A stretch of 64,000 nt of DNA, from contig NZ_CP094461.1 of NCBI RefSeq assembly GCF_022809715.1, forward strand, positions 62,001-126,000, given 5' to 3'. This document shows, in pieces, positions 38,933-47,274 of this stretch. The translations under genes were made by a program, and so were the position numbers. Origin of the DNA: Burkholderia pyrrocinia (lineage in GTDB: Bacteria; Pseudomonadota; Gammaproteobacteria; Burkholderiales; Burkholderiaceae). The notes below the pieces were generated by a model. It made no database searches, was not told where the DNA came from, and worked only from the letters and a program-made list of their open reading frames with translations. Every line of letters begins with the position of its first letter. The stretch's first letter is position 1.

Positions 38933-38993
38933 GATGCGAATCTCCGATTAAAAGGGCCCCGCGTTCGGCGGGGCCCGGTTTCCCGAACGGGCG

Positions 38994-39719
38994 TTATGCC
39001 CACTCGGCCGTCACTTCGACCGGGCGCAGGTCGAACACCAGCACTTCGGCATCGTTGCCGTCGGCGAGCGTCAGCGCCTGTTCGCCGCGGATGCGTGCGC
39101 CGTCGCCTTCGCCGAGCGTCACGCCGTTGACCGTCACGCTGCCGCGTGCAACGTGCACGTAAGCAAAGCGGTCCGGTGCCAGTTCCAGCGTCGCGCGCTC
39201 ATCGCCGTCGAACAGGCCCGCGTAGATCCGCGTGTCCTGCCGGATCTTCAGCGAACCGGCGTCGCCGTTCGGCGACACGACCAGCGTGAGCTTGCCGCGC
39301 TTGTCGTCGGCCGCGACGTTCGTCTGCTGATAACGCGGCTCGGCACCCTTTTCGGCCGGCCCGACCCAGATCTGCAGGAAGTGGACCCCGGTGTCCGGCG
39401 AGTGGTTGAACTCGCTGTGGCGTACGCCCGTGCCCGCGCTCATCAGTTGCACGTCGCCCGGCACGATCACCGACCCGGTGCCCATCGAGTCCTTGTGTTC
39501 CAGCGCGCCGTCGAGCACGTACGACAGGATCTCCATGTCGCGGTGCGGGTGCGTGCCGAAGCCGCGGCCCGGGGCGACGCGGTCGTCGTTGATCACGAGC
39601 AGGTCGGAGAAGCCGACTTGCTTCGGATCGTAGTAATTCGCGAACGAAAACGTATGACGGGAGCTGAGCCAGCCATGCTCCGCACGGCCACGTTGGTTTG
39701 CTGCACGGATTTCGATCAT
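38994..39719 (-). CDS. Pirin-family bicupin (quercetinase-like)
   Basis: The 241-residue pirin has cupin metal site GFGTHPHRDMEILSYVLDGA (residues about 53-72) and STGVRHSE-type continuation (MSAGTGVRHSEFNHS). Such proteins bind Fe or another metal, and YhaK/pirin homologues can cleave quercetin. With wrbA downstream it suggests a response to flavonoid or quinone stress. AAGGA precedes ATG 39719. Confidence 0.94.
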   Translation of the reverse strand: MIEIRAANQRGRAEHGWLSSRHTFSFANYYDPKQVGFSDLLVINDDRVAPGRGFGTHPHRDMEILSYVLDGALEHKDSMGTGSVIVPGDVQLMSAGTGVRHSEFNHSPDTGVHFLQIWVGPAEKGAEPRYQQTNVAADDKRGKLTLVVSPNGDAGSLKIRQDTRIYAGLFDGDERATLELAPDRFAYVHVARGSVTVNGVTLGEGDGARIRGEQALTLADGNDAEVLVFDLRPVEVTAEWA

Positions 39720-39847
39720 GATTTCTGTCCTTGAAGTCGCCGGGCCTCGGAAGTGGGTCCGGCCGTTCGTTGAGATGAATCTTAGGTCAATCGATTTGAC
39801 AAATAAATGGCTGAAGAGATAATGACTGTCGCTATGGAGTGGACAAT

Positions 39848-40765
39848 ATGGAACTCAACGACTTGCGGATCTTCGTTGCGACGGTCGACGCGGGCAGCTT
39901 CACGGCGGCGGCCGACCAGCTGATGCTGTCCAAGCAGTTCGTCAGCCGGCGCACGATGGCGCTGGAGGCGTCGCTCGGCGTGCGGCTTCTGCACCGCAAC
40001 ACGCGCAATCTCGCGGTGACCGAATCGGGGCAGGAGTTTTATGTACGGGCGCAGCGGATCCTTGCCGAGATCGCCGACGCCGAGCAGGCAATGTTGGTGC
40101 GCAGCACCGAGCTGCACGGTTCGCTGAAGATCAGCGCGCCGCTGTCGTTCGGGATCACGCATGTGTCGCCGCTGATCGCCGAATTCCTGTCCGCGCACCC
40201 GGCCGTGCGGTTGAATCTCGACCTGACCGACCGGCGCGTCGACCTGATCGGCGAGGGCTTCGATCTCGTGCTGCGGATCGGCTCGCTCGAGGATTCGACG
40301 TTGATCGCGCGCCCGCTCGGCGCGTGGCGGATGATCGCGTGCGCGAGCCCTGCCTATCTGAAGCGGCAGGGCACGCCCGAAACACCAGCCGATCTCGCCG
40401 GCCATACGTGCCTGCTGTACGGGCGCGAGCGGCGCGTCGGCTGGGAATTCCGCGTCGACGGCGCGGCGCGCACGTTCGATGTGCAGGGGCCGCTCGTCGC
40501 GAACAACGGCGAAGTGGTGCGCGACGCGGCGATCGCGGGGCTCGGCATCGTGCTGCTGCCGCACTTCATCGTCGGCGCGGCGCTCGACAGCGGCGCGCTC
40601 GTGCCGGTGCTCGATGCGTATGCGCCGTCGCCGATCACGCTCAATGCGGTGTTTCCGCAGCACCGCGAAGGATTCGTCACGCTGCGCACGTTCATCGGGT
40701 TTCTCGCGGAACGGCTTGGCGAGGCTGCGCCGGCCGCGAAGGGCGGGGCGGGCAGGCGGCGGTAG
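39848..40765 (+). CDS. LysR-family regulator of pirin-wrbA
   Basis: The 305-residue regulator (MELNDLRIFVATVDAGSFTA; SKQFVSRRTMALEASLG) resembles YhaJ/AaeR-like activators. GGAG nine bases before ATG 39848 supports this start over a GTG at 39839. It diverges from the pirin-wrbA pair. The gap contains GTCAATCGATTTGAC (near 39787-39801), an imperfect dyad that could be its site. YhaJ relatives sense quinones, fitting the targets. Confidence 0.92.
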   Translation: MELNDLRIFVATVDAGSFTAAADQLMLSKQFVSRRTMALEASLGVRLLHRNTRNLAVTESGQEFYVRAQRILAEIADAEQAMLVRSTELHGSLKISAPLSFGITHVSPLIAEFLSAHPAVRLNLDLTDRRVDLIGEGFDLVLRIGSLEDSTLIARPLGAWRMIACASPAYLKRQGTPETPADLAGHTCLLYGRERRVGWEFRVDGAARTFDVQGPLVANNGEVVRDAAIAGLGIVLLPHFIVGAALDSGALVPVLDAYAPSPITLNAVFPQHREGFVTLRTFIGFLAERLGEAAPAAKGGAGRRR

Positions 40766-40792
40766 CGGGCAGCGTGCGGTGAATGGGGGCGT

Positions 40793-40819
40793 TATTCTCC
40801 GCAGAAATTGCGGAGAATA
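40793..40819. promoter_or_regulatory. Fic upstream palindrome (27 bp)
   Basis: Arms TATTCTCCGCA and TGCGGAGAATA are a perfect 11-bp inverted repeat around five bases. It matches the palindrome at 40846-40872 at 20 of 27 positions, 53 bp away centre to centre, five helical turns. Confidence 0.75.
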
Positions 40820-40845
40820 TTAGGCCGTGCGGTGAATCGGTGGGA

Positions 40846-40872
40846 TAATCTCCGCATCATGAGCGGAGATTA
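40846..40872. promoter_or_regulatory. Fic start-codon palindrome (27 bp)
   Basis: Arms TAATCTCCGC (40846-40855) and GCGGAGATTA (40863-40872) flank seven bases that contain the ATG at 40859. A protein bound here would block initiation; in RNA it could also hide the start in a 10-bp hairpin. Confidence 0.78.
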
Positions 40873-41980
40873 CACCTTCATCTGGGAGGCGGCCGACTGG
40901 CCCGCGTGGCGCTTCGACCTCCCGGCACTCGCCACGTCACTCGCCGACGTCAGCCGTGCGCAAGGCATGCTGGCCGGGCGGCTGGCGGATATCGGCCTGG
41001 CGCTGCGCGATGAGGCCAGCCTGGTCGCGCTGACGGAGGACGTCGTCAAGACCAGCGCCATCGAGGGAGAAAACCTGAACGTCGCATCGGTCCGGTCGTC
41101 GATTGCGCGCCGGCTCGGGGTCGATATCGGTGCGCTTGCGCCGGTCGATCGCCACGTCGAGGGCGTGGTCGACATGGTGCTGGACGCGACGACCCATTCG
41201 GCGGCACCGGTCACCGAAAGCCGTTTGTTCGGATGGCATGCAGCCCTTTTCCCGACCGGCTATTCGGGGATGTCGCGGATCACGGTCGGCGCATGGCGTA
41301 CGGATGCAAGCGGCCCGATGCAGGTGGTGTCCGGGCCGATCGGCCGGCAACGCGTGCATTTCGAAGCACCGCCGGCCACGCGCCTGACCAGCGAGGTCGC
41401 GCGCTTTCTCGCCTGGTTCAATGCCGCGCCGGTCGAGCCCTTGCTGATCCGGGCCGGCCTGGCCCATCTGTGGTTCGTCACGCTCCATCCGTTCGACGAC
41501 GGCAACGGCCGTATCGCGCGAGCGCTCGGGGATCTCGTCCTCGCGCGCGCCGATCGGAGTCCGCAGCGCTTCTATAGCCTGTCGGCGCAAATCCAGCGTG
41601 AGCGTAACGCGTATTACGACGTGCTGGAGCGGACGCAGCGCGGTTCGCTCGATGTCACGGAATGGCTCGCGTGGTTCTTGAATGCACTCGGCAGGGCCAT
41701 CGATCACGCGCACACGACGCTCGACGCGGTCCTGGTCAAGGCGCGCTTCTGGCAGCGATGTGCGGGCTTCGCGATGAACGAGCGTCAGGTCAAGGTCATG
41801 AATCGCCTGCTCGACGGCTTCGAAGGGAAGTTGACGACCACCAAGTGGGCGGCTCTCGCAAAGTGTTCGCAAGATACGGCGCTGCGCGACATCACGGAAC
41901 TCGTCGAGCACGGTGTGCTGCGTCGCTCGTCGTCCGGCGGGCGGAGCACGAGTTACGAGGTTGTGCCGTTCGATGCCTAG
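40859..41980 (+). CDS. Fic AMP-transferase with DUF4172 N-terminus and C-terminal HTH
   Basis: The 373-residue protein has an N-terminal DUF4172 region with class-II inhibitory helix TSAIEG (65-70; Glu69), the core motif HPFDDGNGRIAR (210-221; catalytic His210), and a C-terminal winged helix (MNRLLDGFEGKLTTTKWAAL, CSQDTALRDITELVEHGVLR). Fic enzymes transfer AMP to protein hydroxyls, and Glu69 should block ATP until released. The start codon lies inside a palindrome that the C-terminal HTH might bind. No antitoxin is adjacent, consistent with an intramolecular inhibitor. Confidence 0.93.
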   Translation: MSGDYTFIWEAADWPAWRFDLPALATSLADVSRAQGMLAGRLADIGLALRDEASLVALTEDVVKTSAIEGENLNVASVRSSIARRLGVDIGALAPVDRHVEGVVDMVLDATTHSAAPVTESRLFGWHAALFPTGYSGMSRITVGAWRTDASGPMQVVSGPIGRQRVHFEAPPATRLTSEVARFLAWFNAAPVEPLLIRAGLAHLWFVTLHPFDDGNGRIARALGDLVLARADRSPQRFYSLSAQIQRERNAYYDVLERTQRGSLDVTEWLAWFLNALGRAIDHAHTTLDAVLVKARFWQRCAGFAMNERQVKVMNRLLDGFEGKLTTTKWAALAKCSQDTALRDITELVEHGVLRRSSSGGRSTSYEVVPFDA

Positions 41981-42161
41981 CGTGGCGGCGTCGGCGCGGT
42001 AACTGCCGTTGATCGCTTAAGGCGAGCGGAGCGAGATGGTCACGATGCACGCGTCGGTCAGTCCGGATCAGGCCGCTGCGGTCACACCTACAAAAATCAC
42101 ATCGACCGTGATCGCGATGGAGAATAGCACTCCCAAGCAATGCCGGATACCCGGCATCCGC

Positions 42162-42229
42162 TTTCCCGGCAGGTGGGAAATAGATTCCTTTTTCCGCTCT
42201 GTGTAACCGCGAGCAGCGAATATACACTC
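42162..42229 (+). promoter_or_regulatory. Shared promoter element A (upstream of porin leader)
   Basis: This 68-bp block aligns without gaps to 46178-46245 with 51 identities. It begins with inverted repeat TTTCCC-N7-GGGAAA (42163-42181) and ends with a -10-like TATACA near 42222-42227. The same -10 position is kept in the other copy (TATAGA). A perfect hairpin ATGCCGG/CCGGCAT lies just upstream (42141-42158). Confidence 0.75.
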
Positions 42230-42244
42230 GCCCGAAAGCGGGAT

Positions 42245-42313
42245 ATGGATATCAGCGACGACGGCAGCATGGCGACGTGGAGACGCGCAGACGTCACCCA
42301 TTCGGGGTGACGT
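42245..42313 (+). other. Possible leader peptide and hairpin before the porin
   Basis: A 21-codon frame (42245-42310, MDISDDGSMATWRRADVTHS then G and TGA) begins 16 bases past element A. A perfect 9-bp hairpin (42291-42299 with 42305-42313) overlaps its stop codon. Together with the 345-base leader to the porin it hints at translational or attenuation control. The remaining gap (41981-42161, 42314-42574) shows no gene; its right part is AT-rich. Confidence 0.35.
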
Positions 42314-42574
42314 TGCCTCTCCAGCTTTCTCAAGCATTTTCCGGAAAGCGTCGCTGGAACGTACGATCCGACTACCGTATCTGGCAGATTAAATTCATAT
42401 CCGATGTAATTCGGATTACTACGTTATTTGATTGGCGGAATGAAATTCTTCGACGTATTCCGGGTCGAGGGAGCGACTTGCTTGACGGAAGTAGACGAAA
42501 GTGATTTGCCGACGAGCAATGGAAACCAATTGCTCGCCAGATAAAAAGAGAAGTCCATATACAGGAGCGGAGAC

Positions 42575-43762
42575 ATGATGAAAAAGGTGTTGTTCGGGAT
42601 AACGGCGGTGACGGCGGCGGTTTCAGCCAGCGCGCAGAGCAGCGTGACGCTCTATGGCATTGTAGACAATGGGCTTCAATACGAGACCGGGCAGCCGAAG
42701 GGGCATGTCTTCGGAGCGCAAAGCGGCGGGTGGGCGCAATCGCGATTCGGTCTCACGGGCGCGGAGGATCTCGGCGGCGGCACCCAGGCCATCTTCCAGC
42801 TGGAGTCGCGTCTGAATACGCAAAACGGCAGCCTGGCAAACGGTAGTTTCTTCGAAGGGCAGGCAACGGTCGGCCTGAAAAGCAATACCTGGGGGCAGCT
42901 GAAGCTGGGCAACATGGGCTCGGCGGAGATCAGCCAGTATTCCGGTGACGTCGATCCGCAGCAGACGAAGAAGTACGCGATCGGGACCCTGGTACGCGGC
43001 CGGATCTTTTCGCAGGCGGGCAACGGCATCGAATATCTGTCGCCGAAGATCGCCGGCTTCGTCCTCCAGGCGCAATACGATCTGACGAATTCACCGAAAT
43101 GGAATGCCGGCAATCCCGGCAGCGCGCCCGGGCAGCTCGGCACTTCGACGGGCCTCGGCAGCGCGCAGGGGCGCACCGATGGCATCAAGCTGTCGTACCA
43201 GAACGGTGGGCTTTTCTGGCAGGCGACGTATGACGAAGTCCGCGACCAGAATGGAAAGTTCAGTAACGTGTATCTCGCGTCGCGCTCGATACTCACGGGC
43301 GCAACGTATGCGTTCGGGCCGGTCGTCGCGTATGTCGGATATCAGCACCTGAGCGCACCCGATGCGTCGAACGCAGGGTATTTCGGCGGCGCCGCACCGA
43401 CCGCGCTGCCGGCCGGCACGTCGCTGCCCACCGCAGTCAACCATGAATGGATCGGCGCGATCTGGCAGAGCACGCCGGCGCTGGCTATTACCGGGGCGGT
43501 CTATCACGCCAACGCGAATCGGGGTAATGGCAATGCGACGCTGTTTACGCTGGGCGCGAACTATTCGTTGTCCAAACGTACACTCCTTTACACGGAGCTG
43601 GGCTACGTTCGCAACAGTTCGACGTCGAACCTCGGTCTCGATAGCGGGCTGTATGGCGCCAATTCCAATTTCGATCCGGCCAGCGCCAGCGCTTCCGCGA
43701 CGAATCCGGATTACGGAAAAAGCCAGTTTGGCGTGATTGCGGGCATCGCTACGCGGTTTTAA
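42575..43762 (+). CDS. OmpC-like porin of the catabolic cluster
   Basis: The 395-residue porin has a short signal peptide (MMKKVLFGITAVTAAVSASA), then QSSVTLYGIVDNGLQYETGQ and C-terminal GVIAGIATRF. GGAG precedes the ATG. It is the first gene after shared promoter element A and probably admits the substrate of the downstream pathway through the outer membrane. It converges with the LacI gene (60 bp gap). Confidence 0.94.
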   Translation: MMKKVLFGITAVTAAVSASAQSSVTLYGIVDNGLQYETGQPKGHVFGAQSGGWAQSRFGLTGAEDLGGGTQAIFQLESRLNTQNGSLANGSFFEGQATVGLKSNTWGQLKLGNMGSAEISQYSGDVDPQQTKKYAIGTLVRGRIFSQAGNGIEYLSPKIAGFVLQAQYDLTNSPKWNAGNPGSAPGQLGTSTGLGSAQGRTDGIKLSYQNGGLFWQATYDEVRDQNGKFSNVYLASRSILTGATYAFGPVVAYVGYQHLSAPDASNAGYFGGAAPTALPAGTSLPTAVNHEWIGAIWQSTPALAITGAVYHANANRGNGNATLFTLGANYSLSKRTLLYTELGYVRNSSTSNLGLDSGLYGANSNFDPASASASATNPDYGKSQFGVIAGIATRF

Positions 43763-43821
43763 CGCGACGAGCGGCGACCCGGCCGCTCGAATGCCTGATT
43801 ACTCGAGGGGCATTCGTGCGG

Positions 43822-44865
43822 CTAACCGCGAAAGCGAGCGGCGACGTGTTCGGGCACGTTCTCCGGTGTGATGACGACGACCGATGACGTATGCGAAATC
43901 GCCGATGCGGGCAGCATCTTGTGAAAACTCATCACGTGCTGACACGCCGCGCGCATGTCCTGTCGAAGGTCGTGGTAAAGGATTGCGTGAATCCTGCCTT
44001 CTCGCAGCAGTTCGATGTTGTCGCAGTCGAGGTCGTGGCCGATGAAGCACTTCGGTGTTTTTCCCAGTGCATCCAGGGCTCGCAGGATGGCGCGATTGCC
44101 GCCGCCCATCGAATAGACGGCGGCGATGTTGTCCTCGCGGCCGAGTGCCTGACTGACCAGCTTTTCAGTCGGGCCGTCGAGCCCATGCCCTCCGCTCGCA
44201 TCAATGAGCGAAACGTGCGGGTGCCGGGTGCGCAATGCGCGTCGGAAGCTGATTTCGCGCTCCTCTTCGCCCCTGAAGCGTTCGTCGCTCATGGTGATGA
44301 GCACGTTGGCGGGCCGCTCGGGCAGCCATTGCGTGAGCAGGTAGGCGGCGGTCGCTCCCGCGACCCGATTGTCGAGGCCTGTATAAGCGATTCGATCGGA
44401 GAGCGGGATGTCGGTGAATGTCGTGACGACGGGAATGCCGGCGCGTTTGAGTTCGCCGATGGCGTTTGCGATCTCGGGCACGTCGCGCGCTTTCAGGAAA
44501 ACCCCGTGGCTGCCGTGGTGGGCAATCGAACGAAGCGCATCGACGACCTCCCGCGTCTGCATCGTCTCCTGCATGAAATACCGCGGGCGGAATATCGCGG
44601 GTTGCAGAGTGGGCAGTTCCGCTTCCAGCGCGTCCTTGATTTCGGCCGCGAATCGGTTCGGTGCCTCAACGACCACGTCGACGCTGAGCTTTCTTCCGGC
44701 CGCGACCGAATAGAGCGCCTGTTTTTCCAGCTCCTTGATCGCTTGCTCCACACGTTTTCGCGTGTGCTCGCGCACGTTGCCGCGGTTGTTGACTACGCGA
44801 TCGACCGTCGCGACGCCAACGCCCGCCTGAAGGGCGATCTCCTTGATCAGAAAACGGTGGGCCAC
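43822..44865 (-). CDS. LacI-family regulator (GTG start)
   Basis: The 347-residue repressor has the HTH and hinge FLIKEIALQAGVGVATVDRV / VNNRGNVREHTRKRVEQAI, then a periplasmic-binding-like domain that resembles pentose or inositol-sensing members (GLDNRVAGATAAYLLTQWLP). The only good start is GTG 44865 with GGGAG nine bases upstream. It lies between the porin and the LysR gene, so it is a likely regulator of the sugar or cyclitol branch. Confidence 0.92.
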   Translation of the reverse strand: MAHRFLIKEIALQAGVGVATVDRVVNNRGNVREHTRKRVEQAIKELEKQALYSVAAGRKLSVDVVVEAPNRFAAEIKDALEAELPTLQPAIFRPRYFMQETMQTREVVDALRSIAHHGSHGVFLKARDVPEIANAIGELKRAGIPVVTTFTDIPLSDRIAYTGLDNRVAGATAAYLLTQWLPERPANVLITMSDERFRGEEEREISFRRALRTRHPHVSLIDASGGHGLDGPTEKLVSQALGREDNIAAVYSMGGGNRAILRALDALGKTPKCFIGHDLDCDNIELLREGRIHAILYHDLRQDMRAACQHVMSFHKMLPASAISHTSSVVVITPENVPEHVAARFRG

Positions 44866-45224
44866 GGCGTGCGTCTCCCGAATGATGTTTTTTTGATGGG
44901 ACGATGATAGCTCAATCCGGCGCAGACCACCGTGGTCACGATGCCGTGCTCCCCGAGTATTCCGGTGCGTGTGCGGCTTCGCTTCTATTCATTCCGTCGA
45001 AAAACGGGGGGCCAGTAACCTCACGCAAGCTAGCCATGACGACGGCACAGCCAGTGTCGGGAAATCCCCACGTCTGATGTATTTTTGATGGATTTATGAA
45101 GTGATGTTGATGCGTGAGCTGTCGTATTCTTTCCACGCATGAAGGGTAGTGGCGTTCGTCCGGCGGTTGCATGTGGCACGCGGCACCGTCCGAGACATGC
45201 GAATCACCGGGATGAAACAGGGCG
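44866..45224. other. LacI / LysR divergent intergenic region
   Basis: 359 bp with no gene. TTTTTGATGG occurs at 44890-44899 and at 45082-45091, near each divergent start, and GGGAAATCCC at about 45059-45068 is a short palindrome-like block. These are weak candidate sites. Confidence 0.4.
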
Positions 45225-46139
45225 ATGGATCAGTTCAAGGAAGTACAGCTGTTCGTGGAAGTGGCGGAGACCGGAAGCATCAGCCGGGCCGCCGAGGCGG
45301 TCGACCTGTCCATCTCCGCGGCGAGTCGCTACCTGATTTCGCTGGAGAGCCGTCTTGGCGTGCAACTCGTGCGCCGGACTACCCGAAATCTCTTTCTGAC
45401 CGAGGCGGGCGCGGAGTTCCATCGGCGCTGCAAATCGATCCTTGCCGACCTCGGAGAGGCCGAGCTGGTCGTCAAGGATGCAACGGCGCGCCCGAGCGGG
45501 GTGCTCAAGGTGACGGCCTCGCTGTCGTTCTGCATGTTGCACATCGCGCCCATGCTGCCGGAATTTACCGCGCGCTATCCGGATATCACCGTTGATGTCG
45601 TGGCAGCCAATCGCTATTACGACATCATCGAAAACGGCATCGATGTCGCTGTCCGGACGAAGGTGCTGGAGGCCGACAGCAACATCACCGTGCGCCGGCT
45701 CGCGTCGACACGGCGCGTGCTTGCCGCCGCGCCGGGCTACCTGGCGGCGCATGGCACGCCGGGATTTCCCGCTGAGCTCGGCAAGCACAAGCTGCTCAAC
45801 TACGGGCTCGCGGACAACCCGCGCGACCTCGCGTTCCAGCGCGACGGCGAATGCGTTCTCGTCAAGGTCAAGCCGTTGCTCGAATCGAACGACGGTCAGA
45901 TCTTGAGAGTCGCCGCGCTCGACGGCATGGGCATCCTGGTTCAGCCCAAGTACATCGTCTACGACGACATCAAGGCCGGGCGGCTCATCCCCGTGCTGGA
46001 CGAGTGGGACTTGCCGCGGCTCACGATGAATGTCGCGTTCCAGACGCGCTCGCACATGCCCGTGAAGGTTCGTCTGTTCATCGACGCGCTCGTCGAACGA
46101 TTTCGCAGGAACGATTTCGAGCGGCTCTGGACCGAGTGA
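45225..46139 (+). CDS. LysR-family regulator of the catabolic cluster
   Basis: The 304-residue regulator (MDQFKEVQLFVEVAETGSIS; LSISAASRYLISLESRLGVQ) with an AaeR/CrgA-like effector domain lies directly before the dioxygenase gene (144 bp), same strand. It is one of two candidates for binding the TTTCCC-N7-GGGAAA repeat at 46179-46197. Confidence 0.92.
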   Translation: MDQFKEVQLFVEVAETGSISRAAEAVDLSISAASRYLISLESRLGVQLVRRTTRNLFLTEAGAEFHRRCKSILADLGEAELVVKDATARPSGVLKVTASLSFCMLHIAPMLPEFTARYPDITVDVVAANRYYDIIENGIDVAVRTKVLEADSNITVRRLASTRRVLAAAPGYLAAHGTPGFPAELGKHKLLNYGLADNPRDLAFQRDGECVLVKVKPLLESNDGQILRVAALDGMGILVQPKYIVYDDIKAGRLIPVLDEWDLPRLTMNVAFQTRSHMPVKVRLFIDALVERFRRNDFERLWTE

Positions 46140-46177
46140 TGGCGCATGCCATCGTGCAGGTCCCGAGCCGCGCGCAA

Positions 46178-46245
46178 CTTTCCCGCGGTCAGGGAAATAG
46201 ATTCCCTTTTTGGCTCTGTTTTGCCGGCAGGAGCAAATATAGACT
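46178..46245 (+). promoter_or_regulatory. Shared promoter element B (dioxygenase promoter)
   Basis: This is the second copy of the 68-bp element: TTTCCC (46179-46184), seven bases, GGGAAA (46192-46197), then GCTCTG and -10-like TATAGA near 46238-46243. It ends 38 bases before the dioxygenase ATG. 51 of 68 positions match element A with no gap. Confidence 0.8.
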
Positions 46246-46283
46246 GCCTTCAAAGCTGTACAAGACATTGAAGGAGACGCTTC

Positions 46284-47207
46284 ATGCAACAGGTTGCATC
46301 CTCTGATTCGCCATCCCGTTCGCCGTATTTCGACGAGGAACATTCCGCCGACGTGGTGAACGCCCGCATGGGCGAACCGGCCGATCCGCGCCTCAAGCAC
46401 GTGATGTCGGTGCTGGTCAGGCATCTTCACGCGGCCGTGAAGGAAATCGAGCCCACGCACGAAGAGTGGTTTGCAGCCATTCGCTTTCTGACCGAGACCG
46501 GCCAGATGTGCAACAAATGGCGACAGGAGACCATCCTGCTGTCGGACATTCTCGGTGTCTCGATGCTGGTCGACGCGATCAATCATCGCCGCCCGAATGG
46601 CGCGACGCCGAATACCATTCTCGGCCCGTTCTATGTCGCGAATGCGCCGGCGTACGAGAACGGCGCGAACATCTGCCTCGACGGCAAGGGCGAACCGCTC
46701 GTCGTGTCCGGACGCGTGACGAACATCGCGGGCGAGCCGGTTCCGGGCGCGAAGCTCGAAGTCTGGCAGACGAACGACGACGGCTTCTACGATGTGCAGC
46801 AGAAAGGCATCCAGCCCGATTCGAACCTGCGCGGCGTCTTCACGTCGGATCGCGACGGCGCTTATGCGTTCAGGTCGGTCAAGCCACGCCACTATCCGAT
46901 TCCGTCCGACGGCCCCGTGGGCAAGCTGCTCGGCGCGATGGGGCGGCATCCGAATCGCGCCGCGCATTTGCACTTCATCGTGACCGCGCCCGGCTACGAG
47001 CCGGTGATCACGCACATCTTCACGCCCGATTGCCCGTATCTGCCGGAAGACGCCGTATTCGGCGTCAAGCGCGAACTGATCGCCGACTTTCGGAAGATCG
47101 ACGACCGTGACGCCGCGCAAAAGGCCGGCCTCGACGCGCCGTTCTGGTCGGTGACGTGGGATTTCACGCTGGCGCCCGCCGGCGAGCGTCAGCCACGCCA
47201 CCCGTAA
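46284..47207 (+). CDS. Intradiol ring-cleavage dioxygenase, hydroxyquinol 1,2-dioxygenase-like
   Basis: The 307-residue non-haem Fe(III) enzyme has an N-terminal dimerisation part (about 25-100) and a C-terminal beta-barrel. Predicted Fe ligands are Tyr169 (DDGFYDVQ), Tyr204 (PRHYPIP), His228 and His230 (RAAHLHF); their spacing equals that of catechol 1,2-dioxygenase (Tyr164/200, His224/226). A maleylacetate reductase at 54773 implies 1,2,4-trihydroxybenzene as substrate, giving maleylacetate; catechol is the alternative. AAGGAG precedes the ATG. It is the first gene behind promoter element B. Confidence 0.9.
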   Translation: MQQVASSDSPSRSPYFDEEHSADVVNARMGEPADPRLKHVMSVLVRHLHAAVKEIEPTHEEWFAAIRFLTETGQMCNKWRQETILLSDILGVSMLVDAINHRRPNGATPNTILGPFYVANAPAYENGANICLDGKGEPLVVSGRVTNIAGEPVPGAKLEVWQTNDDGFYDVQQKGIQPDSNLRGVFTSDRDGAYAFRSVKPRHYPIPSDGPVGKLLGAMGRHPNRAAHLHFIVTAPGYEPVITHIFTPDCPYLPEDAVFGVKRELIADFRKIDDRDAAQKAGLDAPFWSVTWDFTLAPAGERQPRHP

Positions 47208-47274
47208 TCGCACGGCGCGCACGGAAGCGCGCCGCTGAAAACACGCAATCATCCGATCCATTGGACTCCTGAGC

